64,000 bases of DNA from Salmonella enterica subsp. enterica serovar Choleraesuis. GTDB lineage: Bacteria > Pseudomonadota > Gammaproteobacteria > Enterobacterales > Enterobacteriaceae. The position numbers and the translations under genes are program-made. Location: NCBI GenBank assembly GCA_022846635.1, contig AP025685.1, positions 1,922,001-1,986,000 of the forward strand, read 5' to 3'. The notes under the pieces were generated by a model. The model searched no databases. It was not told the DNA's origin and worked only from the letters and a program-made list of their open reading frames with translations. Positions 39,965-50,099 of the stretch are shown here, one piece after another (the stretch's first letter is position 1; each line of letters opens with the position of its first letter).

Positions 39965-39976
39965 CGGGGCTTTTTT
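39952..39976 (+). terminator. Intrinsic terminator after the lysis cassette
   Basis: AGCCTCGC (39952-39959), loop AGTA, GCGGGGCT (39964-39971, one G-T pair), then TTTTT. It overlaps the Rz1 stop. Confidence 0.8.
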
Positions 39977-40014
39977 ATGCGCATCGTACGCGCACCAACG
40001 AGAGTCTTTCAGAA

Positions 40015-40284
40015 GTGAGCCTGAGGAACGCCGTTAAAGGTGGCGACCTCTCTCGGGCGGTGCTCCTGTACGACAGGCTCACACCTAAAAGGAAACGCAG
40101 AATGGCGAAACTGAATGTTGAAGTCATCCCACCTGACAATGAGCAAATTAACCAGGTATTTGACTGGATTGGAAGTAAGTACAGGCGAATGCCCGTTACA
40201 CCGAAAGTCATTGACGAAATGGAACGAGAAGCGGCCAGGCTCATTCGGAGAATAATAAAAACCAAAGTAACGTTTGTCGGGTAG
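40015..40284 (+). CDS. Hypothetical phage protein, up to 89 aa
   Basis: Frame open from GTG 40015; a shorter start at the ATG at 40105 (AAGGAAA upstream) would give 59 aa. Basic, helical (PKRKRRMAKLNVEVIPPDNEQINQVFDWIGSKYRRMPVTPKVIDEMEREAARLIRRIIKTK). Lies between the lysis terminator and the terminase, where HNH or small packaging proteins often lie, but no motif is visible. Confidence 0.6.
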   Translation: MSLRNAVKGGDLSRAVLLYDRLTPKRKRRMAKLNVEVIPPDNEQINQVFDWIGSKYRRMPVTPKVIDEMEREAARLIRRIIKTKVTFVG

Positions 40285-40335
40285 GGCATTACAGAGGCTC
40301 TTCACTGAGGGGCTTCGATAATGCAGGAGGGATAT

Positions 40336-40953
40336 ATGGCATCGAAAAAGCTAACGCCGGAGCAGCAACAGCTATTCGATGTGCTGACTCCACTACAAAA
40401 AAAATTCGTTACCTGGGTCATTAAAGGAAAGAATCAGACCGAAGCATATAAAAAGGCCGGAGGTAAGTCTAAAGGCGATGCGGCAAGGTCAAAGGCCAGT
40501 CAGATAGGATCAAATAGTAACGTTTTAGCATTTCTCCAATCGGTACAAGGCGAACTCATCGACGAGGCCATTATGACCCGGGAAGAAGCCCTGAAGCGGT
40601 TATCTAAAATGGGGCGTACCTCGATCGCCGACATCGCCAATTTTAGTAACAGCATCGTCGGTGAAGATGAAGACGGGCAACCGGTATTTCAGGCCGTCTG
40701 GAGTTTCAAAGATTCATCCCTGCAAGACCCTGATGCCATGAGTGCTATCGCTGAATTGAGCACCGGGAAGGACGGTATCAAACTGAAAATGCATGATCCG
40801 AAATCAGCGATTAAGCAGCTGGCAGAGCTGGAAGGGTGGGAGGCACCGAAGAAGACCGAGATGTCTGGTCCTGACGGTGCGCCAGTGCGAACTGAGGTGA
40901 CGAATCTCACACCGCAGGAAGCCGCAGAGGCCTACAAAAAGCTGATGGGGTAA
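40336..40953 (+). CDS. Terminase small subunit
   Basis: 205 aa from the ATG at 40336 (AGGAGG upstream). Terminase_2-type DNA-binding N-terminus: LTPLQKKFVTWVIKGKNQTEAYKKAGGKSKGDAARSKASQIGSNSNVLAFL. The middle part (EEALKRLSKMGRTSIADIANF) supports oligomerisation, and the C-terminus (NLTPQEAAEAYKKLMG) contacts the large subunit. Recognises the phage packaging site. Confidence 0.9.
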   Translation: MASKKLTPEQQQLFDVLTPLQKKFVTWVIKGKNQTEAYKKAGGKSKGDAARSKASQIGSNSNVLAFLQSVQGELIDEAIMTREEALKRLSKMGRTSIADIANFSNSIVGEDEDGQPVFQAVWSFKDSSLQDPDAMSAIAELSTGKDGIKLKMHDPKSAIKQLAELEGWEAPKKTEMSGPDGAPVRTEVTNLTPQEAAEAYKKLMG

Positions 40954-41172
40954 ACGTGCATAAACAGGACTTCCGTTACTAAAAATCACTATGCAAAAAC
41001 AGTCCAGTTTTATGCATGATTTATGCAGTCAATTTTTGCGACTTTTTCGCAGTAAACCACGATAAATAAACACTTCGCACTAATTCCGCAGTGAGTCCAT
41101 TTTGGCCGGGGCGCATAAGGACCATTATGTTAAAAATCCCTCTTTTTTACGCATTTTTCCAGAGTACAAACC
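40954..41172. other. Non-coding gap between terminase subunits
   Basis: About 220 bp without a gene, AT-rich, with several TATGCA-type words (ATGCAAAAAC, TTATGCATGATTTATGCAG around 40990-41030). Possible packaging-site candidate, unproven. Confidence 0.35.
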
Positions 41173-42795
41173 ATGCCTATTCCGTTCCCGTTCGACTTCA
41201 AAAACCCGGATTACAATCTGGTGTTCGAATGGCGGATGGAGCGCCTGCGGCGTATCCGGGATAACCCGGGCTCACTGCCAGCTATCCGGGAGTTCTACCG
41301 TACCAACCCGGCCCAGTTCATTATCGACTGGGGTATGACGACCGACCCCCGAAACATCGACTACGGCCTGCCGGTAACCATCCCGTTTCTGCTTTTCCCT
41401 AAACAGGAGGAGTGGATCCACTGGATTATGGATCGTCGGGAGAACCGGGAGAATGGCATAACGGAAAAGAGTCGTGAAATGGGGCTGAGCTGGACGGCAA
41501 TCGGCCTGGCCTGTTCGCTGTGCCTGTTCAACAAAGAAATGGTCATCGGCTTCGGCTCCCGTAAAGAGGAGTATGTAGACAGCACTGGCGACCCGAAGGC
41601 GCTGTTCTGGAAAGCGAGAAAATTTGTTGAAACACTGCCGGTGGAGTTTCGCGGTAACTGGAATGAGAAAAAGCACGCCCCTTATATGCGTGTTGAGTTC
41701 CCCGATACAGGCGCGGTCATCAAAGGTGAGGCTGGCGACAATATCGGTCGTGGTGACCGTACCACGCTCTATCTGGTGGATGAGGCGGCATTCCTGCAGC
41801 GCCCGTTACTGATTGATGCTGCGCTGTCGCAAACAACCCGTTGCCGTATCGACCTAAGCTCTGTGAATGGCATGGCGAACCCGTTCGCACAGAAACGCCA
41901 CGGCGGCAAAATTCCCGTGTTTACGTTCCACTGGCGCAGTGATCCGCGCAAAGATGATGAGTGGTACCGCAAGGAGTGCGAGAAAATCGATAATCCGGTG
42001 GTGGTGGCGCAGGAACTTGACCTGAACTACAGCGCATCAGCGGAAGGTGTCCTGATCCCGTCAGACTGGGTGCAGGCTGCCGTCGACGCGCACATCAGAC
42101 TGGGTATTCAGCCAACCGGTAAACGACTGGGGGCCATGGACGTTGCCGACGAAGGCCGGGATAAAAATTCCTTCTCAACCCGTCACGGCTTTCTGCTGGA
42201 GAACGTGCGGGAATGGTCCGGCGTGGGTAGTGATATTTATCAGTCTGTTGAAAAGGTTTTCGGCTTCTGTGAACAGGACAACCTCGAAGAGTATCGTTTC
42301 GATGAGGATGGTCTGGGGGCTGGTGTTCGCGGTGATGCCCGCGCCATTAACGAACTACGCAAAGCAGCCCGGCGCCCGATAATTCTTGCCACCCCGTTCC
42401 GGGGAAGCGGCGCAGTTTTCGATCCTGACGATGAAGCTGTACGTGGTGACAACGGACAGGCGGCCCGCCTGAATAAAGATTTCTTTGCTAATGCCAAAGC
42501 ACAGAGCTGGTGGTGGTTACGCAAGCTCTTTCAGAATACCTACCGCGCCGTGGTTGAGGGTATGACTTACAACCCGGACGAAATTATCTCCATCAGCAGC
42601 ACGATGGAGAGCAAGGACAAGCTCATTATTGAACTTTCGCAGCCGACCTACTCAATTAACGGGGTGGGGAAAATCGTTATTGATAAACAGCCTGACGGCA
42701 CTAAGTCGCCTAACCTCGCCGACTCAGTGATGATCAGTTACGCGCCAATGAATTCAGCCCTGAATATCTGGGAGCTGCTGGGGAGACAGGCCTGA
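41173..42795 (+). CDS. Terminase large subunit
   Basis: 540 aa. ATPase part with deviant Walker [11 protein letters not shown] (98-107) and Walker [11 protein letters not shown] (198-207); C-terminal RNase H-like nuclease with acidic residues in [11 protein letters not shown] (Asp323) and FDEDGLGAG. Drives headful or cos packaging. Stop overlaps the portal ATG (TGATG). Confidence 0.95.
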   Translation: MPIPFPFDFKNPDYNLVFEWRMERLRRIRDNPGSLPAIREFYRTNPAQFIIDWGMTTDPRNIDYGLPVTIPFLLFPKQEEWIHWIMDRRENRENGITEKSREMGLSWTAIGLACSLCLFNKEMVIGFGSRKEEYVDSTGDPKALFWKARKFVETLPVEFRGNWNEKKHAPYMRVEFPDTGAVIKGEAGDNIGRGDRTTLYLVDEAAFLQRPLLIDAALSQTTRCRIDLSSVNGMANPFAQKRHGGKIPVFTFHWRSDPRKDDEWYRKECEKIDNPVVVAQELDLNYSASAEGVLIPSDWVQAAVDAHIRLGIQPTGKRLGAMDVADEGRDKNSFSTRHGFLLENVREWSGVGSDIYQSVEKVFGFCEQDNLEEYRFDEDGLGAGVRGDARAINELRKAARRPIILATPFRGSGAVFDPDDEAVRGDNGQAARLNKDFFANAKAQSWWWLRKLFQNTYRAVVEGMTYNPDEIISISSTMESKDKLIIELSQPTYSINGVGKIVIDKQPDGTKSPNLADSVMISYAPMNSALNIWELLGRQA

Positions 42796-44261
42796 TGGCA
42801 CGAAATAAATCTGCCGGAAAGCGAACGGCGCAGGCCACCGCTGACGGTTATGAAAACTTTGTAGCCCGTGTGGGGATGCAGACGCCTAACCAGCACTCAG
42901 CATCTACTTACCGGGCAAACTTCACCAGCCGCAACCGCATGGCGATTGAATGGTCTTATCGTTCATCCTGGGTGATTGGTGAAGCGGTTGACGCCATTCC
43001 TGATGATATGACCCGCAAAGGTATTCGTATCACGTCAGAAATCGATGCAAAGGACCGCGGCATTATTGAGTCTCAGCTGGATGAGATGCAGATCTGGGAT
43101 GCGCTGAATGATGTACTGAAATGGTCACGGCTATACGGCGGTGCTGTCGGTTTCATCATGATAGAGGGACAGGCACCGTTCACCCCTCTGAGGCTTGAGA
43201 CAGTTGGGGAGGGCAAATTTAAAGGCATCCTCCCGCTCGATCGCTGGATGATTAACCCGGTACTGACACGACGCATCAAAGATATGGGCCCGGACCTGGG
43301 TAAGCCAGAATTCTACGACGTTGTGACAACCGCTACAGGCATCCCGGCCTGGCGCATTCACCACAGCCGTCTGATTCGGTTCGATGGTGTGTCGCTGCCG
43401 TATCAGCAGAAAATAACCGAAAACGAATGGGGTATGTCGGTTGTAGAGCGTATCTGGGACCGGCTGACGGCTTTTGACAGTGCGACGGTTGGCGCGGCCC
43501 AGCTTGTCTATAAAGCGCATCTGCGTACCTACAAAGTGAAACAGCTTCGCAGTCTTATTGCGCTGGGCGGACCGGCTTACGAGGCCTTCCTGAAACAGAT
43601 GGATATGATCCGGCAATTCCAGAGCAACGAAGGCATGACGTTGATGGATGATGAGGATACGTTCGAGGCCCATCAATACAGCTTCAGCGGTCTGGATGAC
43701 ATTATATCTCAGTTTGCTGAGCAGATTAGCGGTGCCGTCGGAATCCCACTGGTACGCCTGTTCGGGCAGTCGCCGAAAGGCTTCTCTACCGGCGATGCTG
43801 ACCTGGCCAACTACTACGATCGTGTCAGCTCGCTGCAGGAGCGCCGACTGCGCCTTCCCATGCGGCGGGTGCTGGATATCATGCATCGCTCCCAACTCGG
43901 AAAGCCATTACCCGACGATTTCACATTCGAGTTCAATCCACTATGGCAGATGTCTGACGTTGACCGCTCAACGGTAGCGGTGAACACCACAAACGCTATC
44001 AGCACCGCGCTGGCCGACGGCCTGATGACGCCAAAAGCAGCGATGACCGATCTGCGGGAAACCTCGGATATCACGGGCATTGGCGCATCGATCACCGATG
44101 AGGATATTGACAATGCGCAGTCGCAGTATGAGGAGGCTGAATCTGAAACCGGCCCAGCGCCGTCGTTCAGAAATCCAGTACCAGAAAAGCCTGTTGGGGA
44201 TAGTCAGTCAAATCAATCAGATCGTAACTGGCTCATACGATGGTTCTCAGGCAAGCGCTGA
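42795..44261 (+). CDS. Portal protein (DUF1073)
   Basis: 488 aa. AIEWSYRSSWVIGEAVDAIPDDMTRKGIRI and LYGGAVGFIMI with GIPLVRLFGQSPKGFSTGDADLANYYDRV are characteristic of DUF1073-type portals of Mu-like and related myophages. Forms the dodecameric head vertex. The C-terminal end overlaps the minor head gene by about 130 bp. Confidence 0.92.
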   Translation: MARNKSAGKRTAQATADGYENFVARVGMQTPNQHSASTYRANFTSRNRMAIEWSYRSSWVIGEAVDAIPDDMTRKGIRITSEIDAKDRGIIESQLDEMQIWDALNDVLKWSRLYGGAVGFIMIEGQAPFTPLRLETVGEGKFKGILPLDRWMINPVLTRRIKDMGPDLGKPEFYDVVTTATGIPAWRIHHSRLIRFDGVSLPYQQKITENEWGMSVVERIWDRLTAFDSATVGAAQLVYKAHLRTYKVKQLRSLIALGGPAYEAFLKQMDMIRQFQSNEGMTLMDDEDTFEAHQYSFSGLDDIISQFAEQISGAVGIPLVRLFGQSPKGFSTGDADLANYYDRVSSLQERRLRLPMRRVLDIMHRSQLGKPLPDDFTFEFNPLWQMSDVDRSTVAVNTTNAISTALADGLMTPKAAMTDLRETSDITGIGASITDEDIDNAQSQYEEAESETGPAPSFRNPVPEKPVGDSQSNQSDRNWLIRWFSGKR

Positions 44262-44865
44262 TACCGTAGCAACTCACCTCATCGACTATTCGCACGTTCT
44301 GGACGACTGGGCGGCGATGGTGGGGCAAAAGATGTTCCTGCAGGTGGAGCGAGAGGAGTGGCATCAGTGGCGGTCAGTATCACAGCAGATTTCCGAGGGA
44401 CTCAGGGATGTGGTCGGTAATACGCCAGTGGGGCAGGTGGCGCAGGATATCGTCTACCGGCAAATCCAGTTGATGAAATCCCTGCCGCTGGAGGCCGCTG
44501 ACCGTGTTCATGAAATACAGCAGCGAGCCATACAGGCCACCATTCACGGTGAACGACCTGACGCATTGTTCGAGATGATCATGCAGTCAGGTGATGTTGC
44601 CGCCGGCAGGGCAAAAATGATTGCCCGTACCGAGATTGGGCGCGCTACTGGCGCACTGACCCAGGCCCGTGCGCTTGCTGTTGGGTCTGAGGGCTATTGG
44701 TGGCGTATAGAGGGGGCTGGTACGCGACCATCACACAAGAAAATGCGGGATAAATTCGTTTACTGGCACAACCCGCCGACGCTGGATGGCATGACAGGGC
44801 ATGCCGGGTGCCTGCCTAACTGCAAATGTTGGGCACAGGTTCATATCCCGGGGCCAAGAAAATAG
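44128..44865 (+). CDS. Minor head/morphogenesis protein (Mu gpF-like)
   Basis: 245 aa from ATG 44128 (MRRLNLKPAQRRRSEIQYQK); ATG 44113 with GAGGAT upstream is an alternative start. The C-terminal phage head morphogenesis motif is clear: ARTEIGRATGALTQARALAVGSEGYWWRIEGAGTRPSHKKM and HAGCLPNCKCWAQVHIP. Probably a minor capsid or DNA-ejection component. Long overlap with portal in another frame is real, as both proteins are conserved. Confidence 0.87.
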   Translation: MRRLNLKPAQRRRSEIQYQKSLLGIVSQINQIVTGSYDGSQASADTVATHLIDYSHVLDDWAAMVGQKMFLQVEREEWHQWRSVSQQISEGLRDVVGNTPVGQVAQDIVYRQIQLMKSLPLEAADRVHEIQQRAIQATIHGERPDALFEMIMQSGDVAAGRAKMIARTEIGRATGALTQARALAVGSEGYWWRIEGAGTRPSHKKMRDKFVYWHNPPTLDGMTGHAGCLPNCKCWAQVHIPGPRK

Positions 44866-44938
44866 CTATTTTTGGCGTTGAAATCGGGATCTGCCGGGTG
44901 ATATTCAGGGGGGATGAAAAGTGAATAAGGATATTTGT

Positions 44939-45130
44939 ATGAAGCCATTTTTTGCTGCATTCACCATCCATGACGAAGGCGGCGATATCATCGAGCGCGG
45001 CTCACTCGTTAAAGATTTCAGGTCCGACATCCCGCCAGCTGAAATTTTGAGGGCTATTGAAGAGGATATTTGTATCAGACATGGCATCACTACGGAAAGA
45101 GTCATGTTTATCTCCTTCAATCAGGTGTAA
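44939..45130 (+). CDS. Hypothetical phage protein, 63 aa
   Basis: ATG 44939 with AAGGA at a good distance; an in-frame GTG at 44921 behind GGGGGG is an alternative. MKPFFAAFTIHDEGGDIIERGSLVKDFRSD... an alpha/beta protein, moderately AT-rich. Followed by a terminator-like hairpin. Function unknown; moron-like within the head module. Confidence 0.65.
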   Translation: MKPFFAAFTIHDEGGDIIERGSLVKDFRSDIPPAEILRAIEEDICIRHGITTERVMFISFNQV

Positions 45131-45148
45131 TTCAGAATATATCCAGCA

Positions 45149-45172
45149 GGCCGCCAGTGAGCGGTCTTTTTT
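45149..45172 (+). terminator. Intrinsic terminator-like hairpin in the head operon
   Basis: GGCCGC (45149-45154), loop CAGTGA, GCGGTC (45161-45166), then TTTTTT. It resembles the terminators at 37847 and 57769 and would be read through under Q antitermination. Confidence 0.7.
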
Positions 45173-45197
45173 ATGCCCGCAATTCAGCAGGTAACCC

Positions 45198-46430
45198 ATG
45201 AAATACTTTTTTGAGACCCAGTTGGGCGAAACTCGCTATCTACTGGCTGATGGTTCTTTGCTGTGCAGGGATGTGCCAATAGCCAGGACTGGCACCCAGA
45301 TCTATGCAGCTAAAGACCTGCCCAAGCTGGTGCCCAGTGCGGCCGGAGAAATCATCGTCAGGCGCTCGCCCGAGCAGGTATTCCATCCGGCCACGCTGGC
45401 ATCGTTCGAAGGAATGAGCATTACGGTGCTGCATCCGGAGGACGGAAACGGAAACGTCAGGCTGGTCAACCCACAGAACTGGAAAGAGCTGGCGCATGGC
45501 CACACGCAGAACGTCCGGCGCGGAACAGGCGACCAGTCGGATCTGATGCTGGCCGATATCATCGTCAAAGATGAGTATGCCATACAGCTGATTGAAGAAG
45601 GTCTGCGACAGGTTTCATGCGGCTATGACGCTGAGTATGAGCAGATCGAGCCGGGCAAAGCCGAGCAGGTCGATATTACCGGAAACCATGTGGCTCTTGT
45701 CCCCAAGGGCAGAGCCGGAAATCGTTGTGCAATTGGAGACAGAGACACAATGGCAACTCAAAAGAAAAGCTGGCTACAGCGACTTCGTTTCGCCCACAAG
45801 ACAGGTGACGCGGACACGATGAATGAACTGCTGGACTCTGCTCCGGCAGCCGTGACAGGTGATGAAGGGGATCTGCCTGGCGGCGTTAACCTCAACATTA
45901 ACCTTTCCCCGCAACAGCCATTACCTGACAAAAAACCCGAAATGGGTGGAGAGCCAACCGGAGACGGTGAGGACGATATCAAAACCTTGCTGAAAGCCCT
46001 GCTGGCAAAACTTGACGGAACCCCGACGGGGGATAACGCCGATGATCCGGAAGACAAGGGTAAAAAAGAGCCCACCGGTGATGAAGAGGACGACGAAGAA
46101 GAGTCCACCATTACCGGTGACTCGGCTTACCGTGCCGAAGTCATTATTCCCGGTATCGATCTCAGCCGTAAGGTGAAGCCCACAGCCTTTAAGCGTGATG
46201 TGCTGGCCGCAGCCGATAAAACGCTGGTGCGTCAGGTAGTGGGTGATGCTGATATCAGCAAACTGCCGAAGCAGTCGGTAAACATGGCTTTCAATGCCAT
46301 CTCCGAAATTGCGAAAGGCCGCAATACCCGATCCACAACGGGTGATGCTCAGCGCCCAAGTATCGGCACCACAAGCATTTCCGCCCTGAACAAGCAAAAC
46401 GCCGACTTCTGGTCTAACCGAAAAGGATAA
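45198..46430 (+). CDS. DUF2213 protein (prohead protease/scaffold)
   Basis: 410 aa. N-terminal ~190 residues carry the DUF2213 pattern (PEQVFHPATLASFEGMSITVLHPED... VNPQNWKELAHGHTQNVRRG... LRQVSCGYDAEYE... NHVALVPKGRAGNRC), thought to be a capsid maturation protease. A low-complexity acidic Gly/Thr-rich middle and a helical C-terminus would act as scaffold. Immediately precedes cement and capsid genes. Confidence 0.85.
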   Translation: MKYFFETQLGETRYLLADGSLLCRDVPIARTGTQIYAAKDLPKLVPSAAGEIIVRRSPEQVFHPATLASFEGMSITVLHPEDGNGNVRLVNPQNWKELAHGHTQNVRRGTGDQSDLMLADIIVKDEYAIQLIEEGLRQVSCGYDAEYEQIEPGKAEQVDITGNHVALVPKGRAGNRCAIGDRDTMATQKKSWLQRLRFAHKTGDADTMNELLDSAPAAVTGDEGDLPGGVNLNINLSPQQPLPDKKPEMGGEPTGDGEDDIKTLLKALLAKLDGTPTGDNADDPEDKGKKEPTGDEEDDEEESTITGDSAYRAEVIIPGIDLSRKVKPTAFKRDVLAAADKTLVRQVVGDADISKLPKQSVNMAFNAISEIAKGRNTRSTTGDAQRPSIGTTSISALNKQNADFWSNRKG

Positions 46431-46434
46431 AAAA

Positions 46435-46932
46435 ATGACTGCATACCTGTACCGGATGCCCGTGGGCATTGCCGGGGCTATCTCTCGCCCGCAGGATTTA
46501 ACCGTAGAGCCGGTAATTCTGAAATCCGCTAATGCGTTCCCTGCTTATGGTCTGGCCGGGAAAATCGACGCTGACGGGTTCTTTGTCCCGCTGGCGGATG
46601 GCGATACTGCCGACAGTGTGAAGGGCATTTACGTGCGGCCTTACCCAACCACGTCACAGGCAGACATGGTTCGCCAGGTTGGCGCTGATAAAAACTTTCC
46701 TGGTGATGCGATGAAGCGTGGCTACATGACAGTGAATGTTGGCTCTGATGCCAGCGCTGTCAAAAAGGGGGCACCGGTCTACATCGTCGTATCCCCTGAT
46801 GACACCATCGATATTCCGTTGGGCGGTTTTATGGCGACGCTGGTGGCCGACAAAACTGTTCTGCTGCCTAACGCAGAATTTACTGGCGCCGGCGATGCCG
46901 ACGGCAACGCTGAAATCTCCTGGAAGATTTAA
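46435..46932 (+). CDS. Capsid cement/decoration protein
   Basis: 165 aa. MTAYLYRMPVGIAGAISRPQDLTVEPVILKSANAFPAYGLAGKIDADGFFVPLADGD resembles the structural cement protein family (phage Gp24-like), beta-rich and placed just before the major capsid gene. Confidence 0.78.
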   Translation: MTAYLYRMPVGIAGAISRPQDLTVEPVILKSANAFPAYGLAGKIDADGFFVPLADGDTADSVKGIYVRPYPTTSQADMVRQVGADKNFPGDAMKRGYMTVNVGSDASAVKKGAPVYIVVSPDDTIDIPLGGFMATLVADKTVLLPNAEFTGAGDADGNAEISWKI

Positions 46933-46943
46933 GGAAAAGACGA

Positions 46944-47885
46944 ATGATTACTTTTGATCAGGCAACCGTTGACGGCTCCGGTGCGTTTCTCATCGGTGAG
47001 CTTGAACGCCTCGACCAAACACTGAACCTGCCTCTGGTGGGGTATACCTGGACCCGTGATATCCAGCTGCGTGAGGATGTGTCCATCGCAGATGATATTT
47101 CCAGCTGGACGAATACCAGCTTTGGTGCTGCGGGTACCGGTGCGAACCCGAACGGTAAAAACTGGGTAGGCAAGGATTCTACCGCCATTGCCGGAGTGAA
47201 TATTGATATCGGCAAAGACGGTAATCCGCTGAACCTCTGGGGTATGGAACTGGGCTGGACCGTTGTGGAGCTGGCAGCCGCGCAGCAGGTAGGGCGTCCG
47301 ATTGATACCCAAAAATACGATGGCATGCAGCTCAAATGGCAGATGGACAACGACGAGCAGGTTTACATCGGTGACAACGCGCTTGGCCTGAAAGGCCTGG
47401 CAAACCTCATTGGTGTGACGCTGAACAACGCGCCGAAGACCTGGGCGAACTCCACCAACGACGAGATCCTCGATAGCGTGAACAGTATTCTGTCGAATGC
47501 CTGGGCAGCGTCTGGCTATTCTGTCGTGCCATCCGATCTGCGCATTCCGCCAGAGCAGTATTCACTACTGGCAAGCCGCAAGGTTTCCGAAGCAGGCAAT
47601 CAGTCACTCCTGACCTATCTGTCTGTCAACACTATCGCGTTCCACCAGAATGGCGTCCCGCTGGAAATCAAAGCGGTTAAATGGCTGAAAGCGCGTGGGG
47701 TCGGCGGTAAAGACCGCATGGTTGCCTACACCAACGATAAGAAGTACGTACGCTATCCGCTGGTGCCACTGCAGAGCGTGCCGATTCAGTATCGTGGTCT
47801 GTATCAGATCGCGACCTATTACGGCAAGCTCGGTGCTGTTGAGCCGGTGTACAAAGAAACCCTGTCCTATGTGGACGGCATCTGA
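46944..47885 (+). CDS. Major capsid protein (DUF2184)
   Basis: 313 aa, an HK97-fold protein. FDQATVDGSGAFLIGELERLDQTLNLPLVGYTWTRDIQLRED and the C-terminal KRMVAYTNDKK-like stretch (DRMVAYTNDKKYVRYPLVPLQ) match the DUF2184 capsid family. Position after DUF2213 and cement genes is canonical. Confidence 0.9.
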   Translation: MITFDQATVDGSGAFLIGELERLDQTLNLPLVGYTWTRDIQLREDVSIADDISSWTNTSFGAAGTGANPNGKNWVGKDSTAIAGVNIDIGKDGNPLNLWGMELGWTVVELAAAQQVGRPIDTQKYDGMQLKWQMDNDEQVYIGDNALGLKGLANLIGVTLNNAPKTWANSTNDEILDSVNSILSNAWAASGYSVVPSDLRIPPEQYSLLASRKVSEAGNQSLLTYLSVNTIAFHQNGVPLEIKAVKWLKARGVGGKDRMVAYTNDKKYVRYPLVPLQSVPIQYRGLYQIATYYGKLGAVEPVYKETLSYVDGI

Positions 47886-47925
47886 TAACCAGAATGGCCC
47901 CGGAAGGGGCCAGAAGGAAACTGAA

Positions 47926-48294
47926 ATGGCGAAAGAAAAGCTGGTTACCATTCATGTTCACACCCCGTTTACGCTGACTCTCGGCGACCTGTCTAAGCAG
48001 GAGTTTGGGCGTGGGCGGCATAATGTCCCGGAGTACGTTGCATCACACTGGTTCACCCAGGCGCATTCTGAGCTTACGGAAGGCATGGTTAACGACGCTG
48101 GTGATCAGCAACCTCTTATCGACAACCTGCAGGCGCAGATTGCTGATAAAGATAAGCTGGTTACCGATCTGAAAGATGCGTTGATCAAACTGCAGGAGCA
48201 GAACGACAACCTGCAGGCGCAGATTGCTGACGCCCGGACTGGTGGCAATGGGGTGAAAGATGCCAAAGAATCAAAGCCTGCCAACGGTAAGTGA
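47926..48294 (+). CDS. Phage protein with tandem coiled-coil repeat, 122 aa
   Basis: Start at ATG 47926 (GAAGGAAA upstream). A basic N-terminal domain (~55 aa, [48 protein letters not shown]) is followed by a coiled coil. DNA encoding DNLQAQIAD is repeated (26 bp at 48121-48146 and 48205-48230, 28 codons apart). Common between capsid and connector genes in such phages. Overlaps the next gene by 35 bp. Confidence 0.75.
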   Translation: MAKEKLVTIHVHTPFTLTLGDLSKQEFGRGRHNVPEYVASHWFTQAHSELTEGMVNDAGDQQPLIDNLQAQIADKDKLVTDLKDALIKLQEQNDNLQAQIADARTGGNGVKDAKESKPANGK

Positions 48295-48667
48295 TTTTCG
48301 CCGCGACTTCCCGCAATTCGCTGATACCACAATCTATCCCGATGCTCAGATTGAGTTCCGTCTGAATCTGGCTGACATCCTGCTGAATGAAAAGCTGACC
48401 GGAATGAAGTTATTTCCTTATCTGGTGGAGCTTTTCGTGGCCCATTACATGGCTCTATTTGCTCAGGATCAGCGCTCTGCAGCAGCTGGTGGGGCTGGTG
48501 GTTCTTCCAGTGGTATTCAGACATCAAAATCGGTTGATAAGGTTAGTGTGAGTTATGACACAGGATCCACGCTTAACCCTGATGCCGGGTTCTGGAACAA
48601 CACTCGCTACGGCGCGGAGTTCTGGCAGCTAATTACCATGTTCGGGGCAGGTGGCCGTCAGCTATGA
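48260..48667 (+). CDS. Head-tail connector / head completion protein (DUF4054)
   Basis: 135 aa. [39 protein letters not shown] and the Gly/Ala/Ser linker before [31 protein letters not shown] are the DUF4054 adaptor pattern. Stop overlaps the next start. Confidence 0.82.
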   Translation: MPKNQSLPTVSDFRRDFPQFADTTIYPDAQIEFRLNLADILLNEKLTGMKLFPYLVELFVAHYMALFAQDQRSAAAGGAGGSSSGIQTSKSVDKVSVSYDTGSTLNPDAGFWNNTRYGAEFWQLITMFGAGGRQL

Positions 48668-49170
48668 AAAGTGGGCTCACGGTACGCGCCGACAATGCGG
48701 CTTCCGTTCTCGACTCACTGCGTCAGTTATCCGGTATGGATGTGCTGGTGGGCATCCCGGCGGATAAGGCGCAGCGCGAAGACGGCAGCCCGATAAACAA
48801 TGCTGAACTGGGGTACCTGCAGTCGACCGGCGCCACAGTCGAAATCGATGGCGAAACGGTTACGTTACCCCCGCGCCCATTCCTTGACATGGGGATAGAG
48901 GATACCCGGCCGCAGACTACGGAATGCCTGAAAGCAGCGGCAACACTGGCACTTGACGGTAACGCTGATGCGGCATTACGTGAGCTGGAGAAAGCTGGCC
49001 AGATTGCCCGTGATGGTGCCAAAGCGGTGATCGGTGCTGGTGACAGGCTAACTCCTATCTCTGACGCGACAAAACGCCGGCGCCGCGCACAAGGCTTACC
49101 TGGCGACAAGCCGCTTTATGCCCACGGTTATTTGCTGCGTTCCATCAACTACGTGGTGAGGAAGAAATAA
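48664..49170 (+). CDS. Neck/tail completion-like protein (HK97 gp10-type)
   Basis: 168 aa. [37 protein letters not shown]... [12 protein letters not shown] and the C-terminal [17 protein letters not shown] are typical of phage neck proteins. Four-base overlap with the upstream gene and one-base overlap with the next. Confidence 0.75.
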   Translation: MKSGLTVRADNAASVLDSLRQLSGMDVLVGIPADKAQREDGSPINNAELGYLQSTGATVEIDGETVTLPPRPFLDMGIEDTRPQTTECLKAAATLALDGNADAALRELEKAGQIARDGAKAVIGAGDRLTPISDATKRRRRAQGLPGDKPLYAHGYLLRSINYVVRKK

Positions 49171-49559
49171 TGCCGTTTCTCGATGTCAGCGATGTTCTGC
49201 TGGACCCGGATTTTTGCGATGACAGCCTGGTGGTTAAACGCAGTGACCAGACTACCGATGCCGACGGCTTTACCACCAACGCCACCACCACAACGCCATT
49301 TGCGGGCGTGGTCACGATTGACCGCTCGCTGGAGGCCAAACGGATGGCCGCGGGGCAGACCATCGGCGGAGCCATTCTGGTGGTGACTCAGTATCGTCTC
49401 ACCCAGGGGCAGTCTGGCCGCGATGCGGACGTGGTGACGTATCAGGGGCGCGATTACCGGGTGACGTTCGTTGATGATTACAGCGCATACGGCGCCGGGT
49501 TTGTTCAGGCGCACTGTGAGCTGATGCCATTCAATGGAGGGATACCCGATGACGGCTAA
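49170..49559 (+). CDS. Head-tail joining protein, hypothetical
   Basis: 129 aa beta-rich protein ([37 protein letters not shown]... VVTYQGRDYRVTFVDDYSAYGAGFVQAHCELMP), fitting the joining/stopper proteins before the neck terminator. Assignment is by position and fold impression. Confidence 0.68.
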   Translation: MPFLDVSDVLLDPDFCDDSLVVKRSDQTTDADGFTTNATTTTPFAGVVTIDRSLEAKRMAAGQTIGGAILVVTQYRLTQGQSGRDADVVTYQGRDYRVTFVDDYSAYGAGFVQAHCELMPFNGGIPDDG

Positions 49560-50097
49560 CACCTCCGATCAGGCCGGGTATCTGGCGCCCGTTGACACGT
49601 CGCCAGCCTACGATGAGGCGCTGGAGCGTGAAATCAGCCGGTGGATCCGGGCCGTTAGTGGCCTGCCGGATAAAATGGCCATACCCCGCTGGACCGATCC
49701 TCAGCCTCAGATACCTGCACAGGGCACAAACTGGTGCGGGTTCGGGATAGTGGATATTCAGGCGGACGATACGCCGGCCATCGTTTCCGCCGGTGCCGAC
49801 GCCGATCAGCAATGGCGTCATGAAACTATCGTGGTGCTGTGTTGTTTCTATGGGCCAGCAGGTCAGGCAACGGTAACGCAGTTCCGCGACGGTCTGATGG
49901 TTGCCCAGAACAACGCGGAGCTTAACCGCACCACGCTCACCTATCTTGACTGTTCACGCATTACCCCCGCGCCAGAGCTCATCAATAACCAGTGGGTGCG
50001 ACGCTATGACATTAACGTCACGCTGCGCCGTAAAACCGTTCGTTCCTACGGCATCCGTTCTCTGGCCAGCGCGCCAGTAAAATTCTTTGGAGAGTAA
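49549..50097 (+). CDS. Tail terminator/neck protein (gp12-like)
   Basis: 182 aa from ATG 49549 (GGAGG upstream). [43 protein letters not shown] and [22 protein letters not shown] resemble the LIC_12616/phage neck terminator family. Located just before the sheath, where the tail terminator belongs. Confidence 0.75.
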   Translation: MTANTSDQAGYLAPVDTSPAYDEALEREISRWIRAVSGLPDKMAIPRWTDPQPQIPAQGTNWCGFGIVDIQADDTPAIVSAGADADQQWRHETIVVLCCFYGPAGQATVTQFRDGLMVAQNNAELNRTTLTYLDCSRITPAPELINNQWVRRYDINVTLRRKTVRSYGIRSLASAPVKFFGE

Positions 50098-50099
50098 CT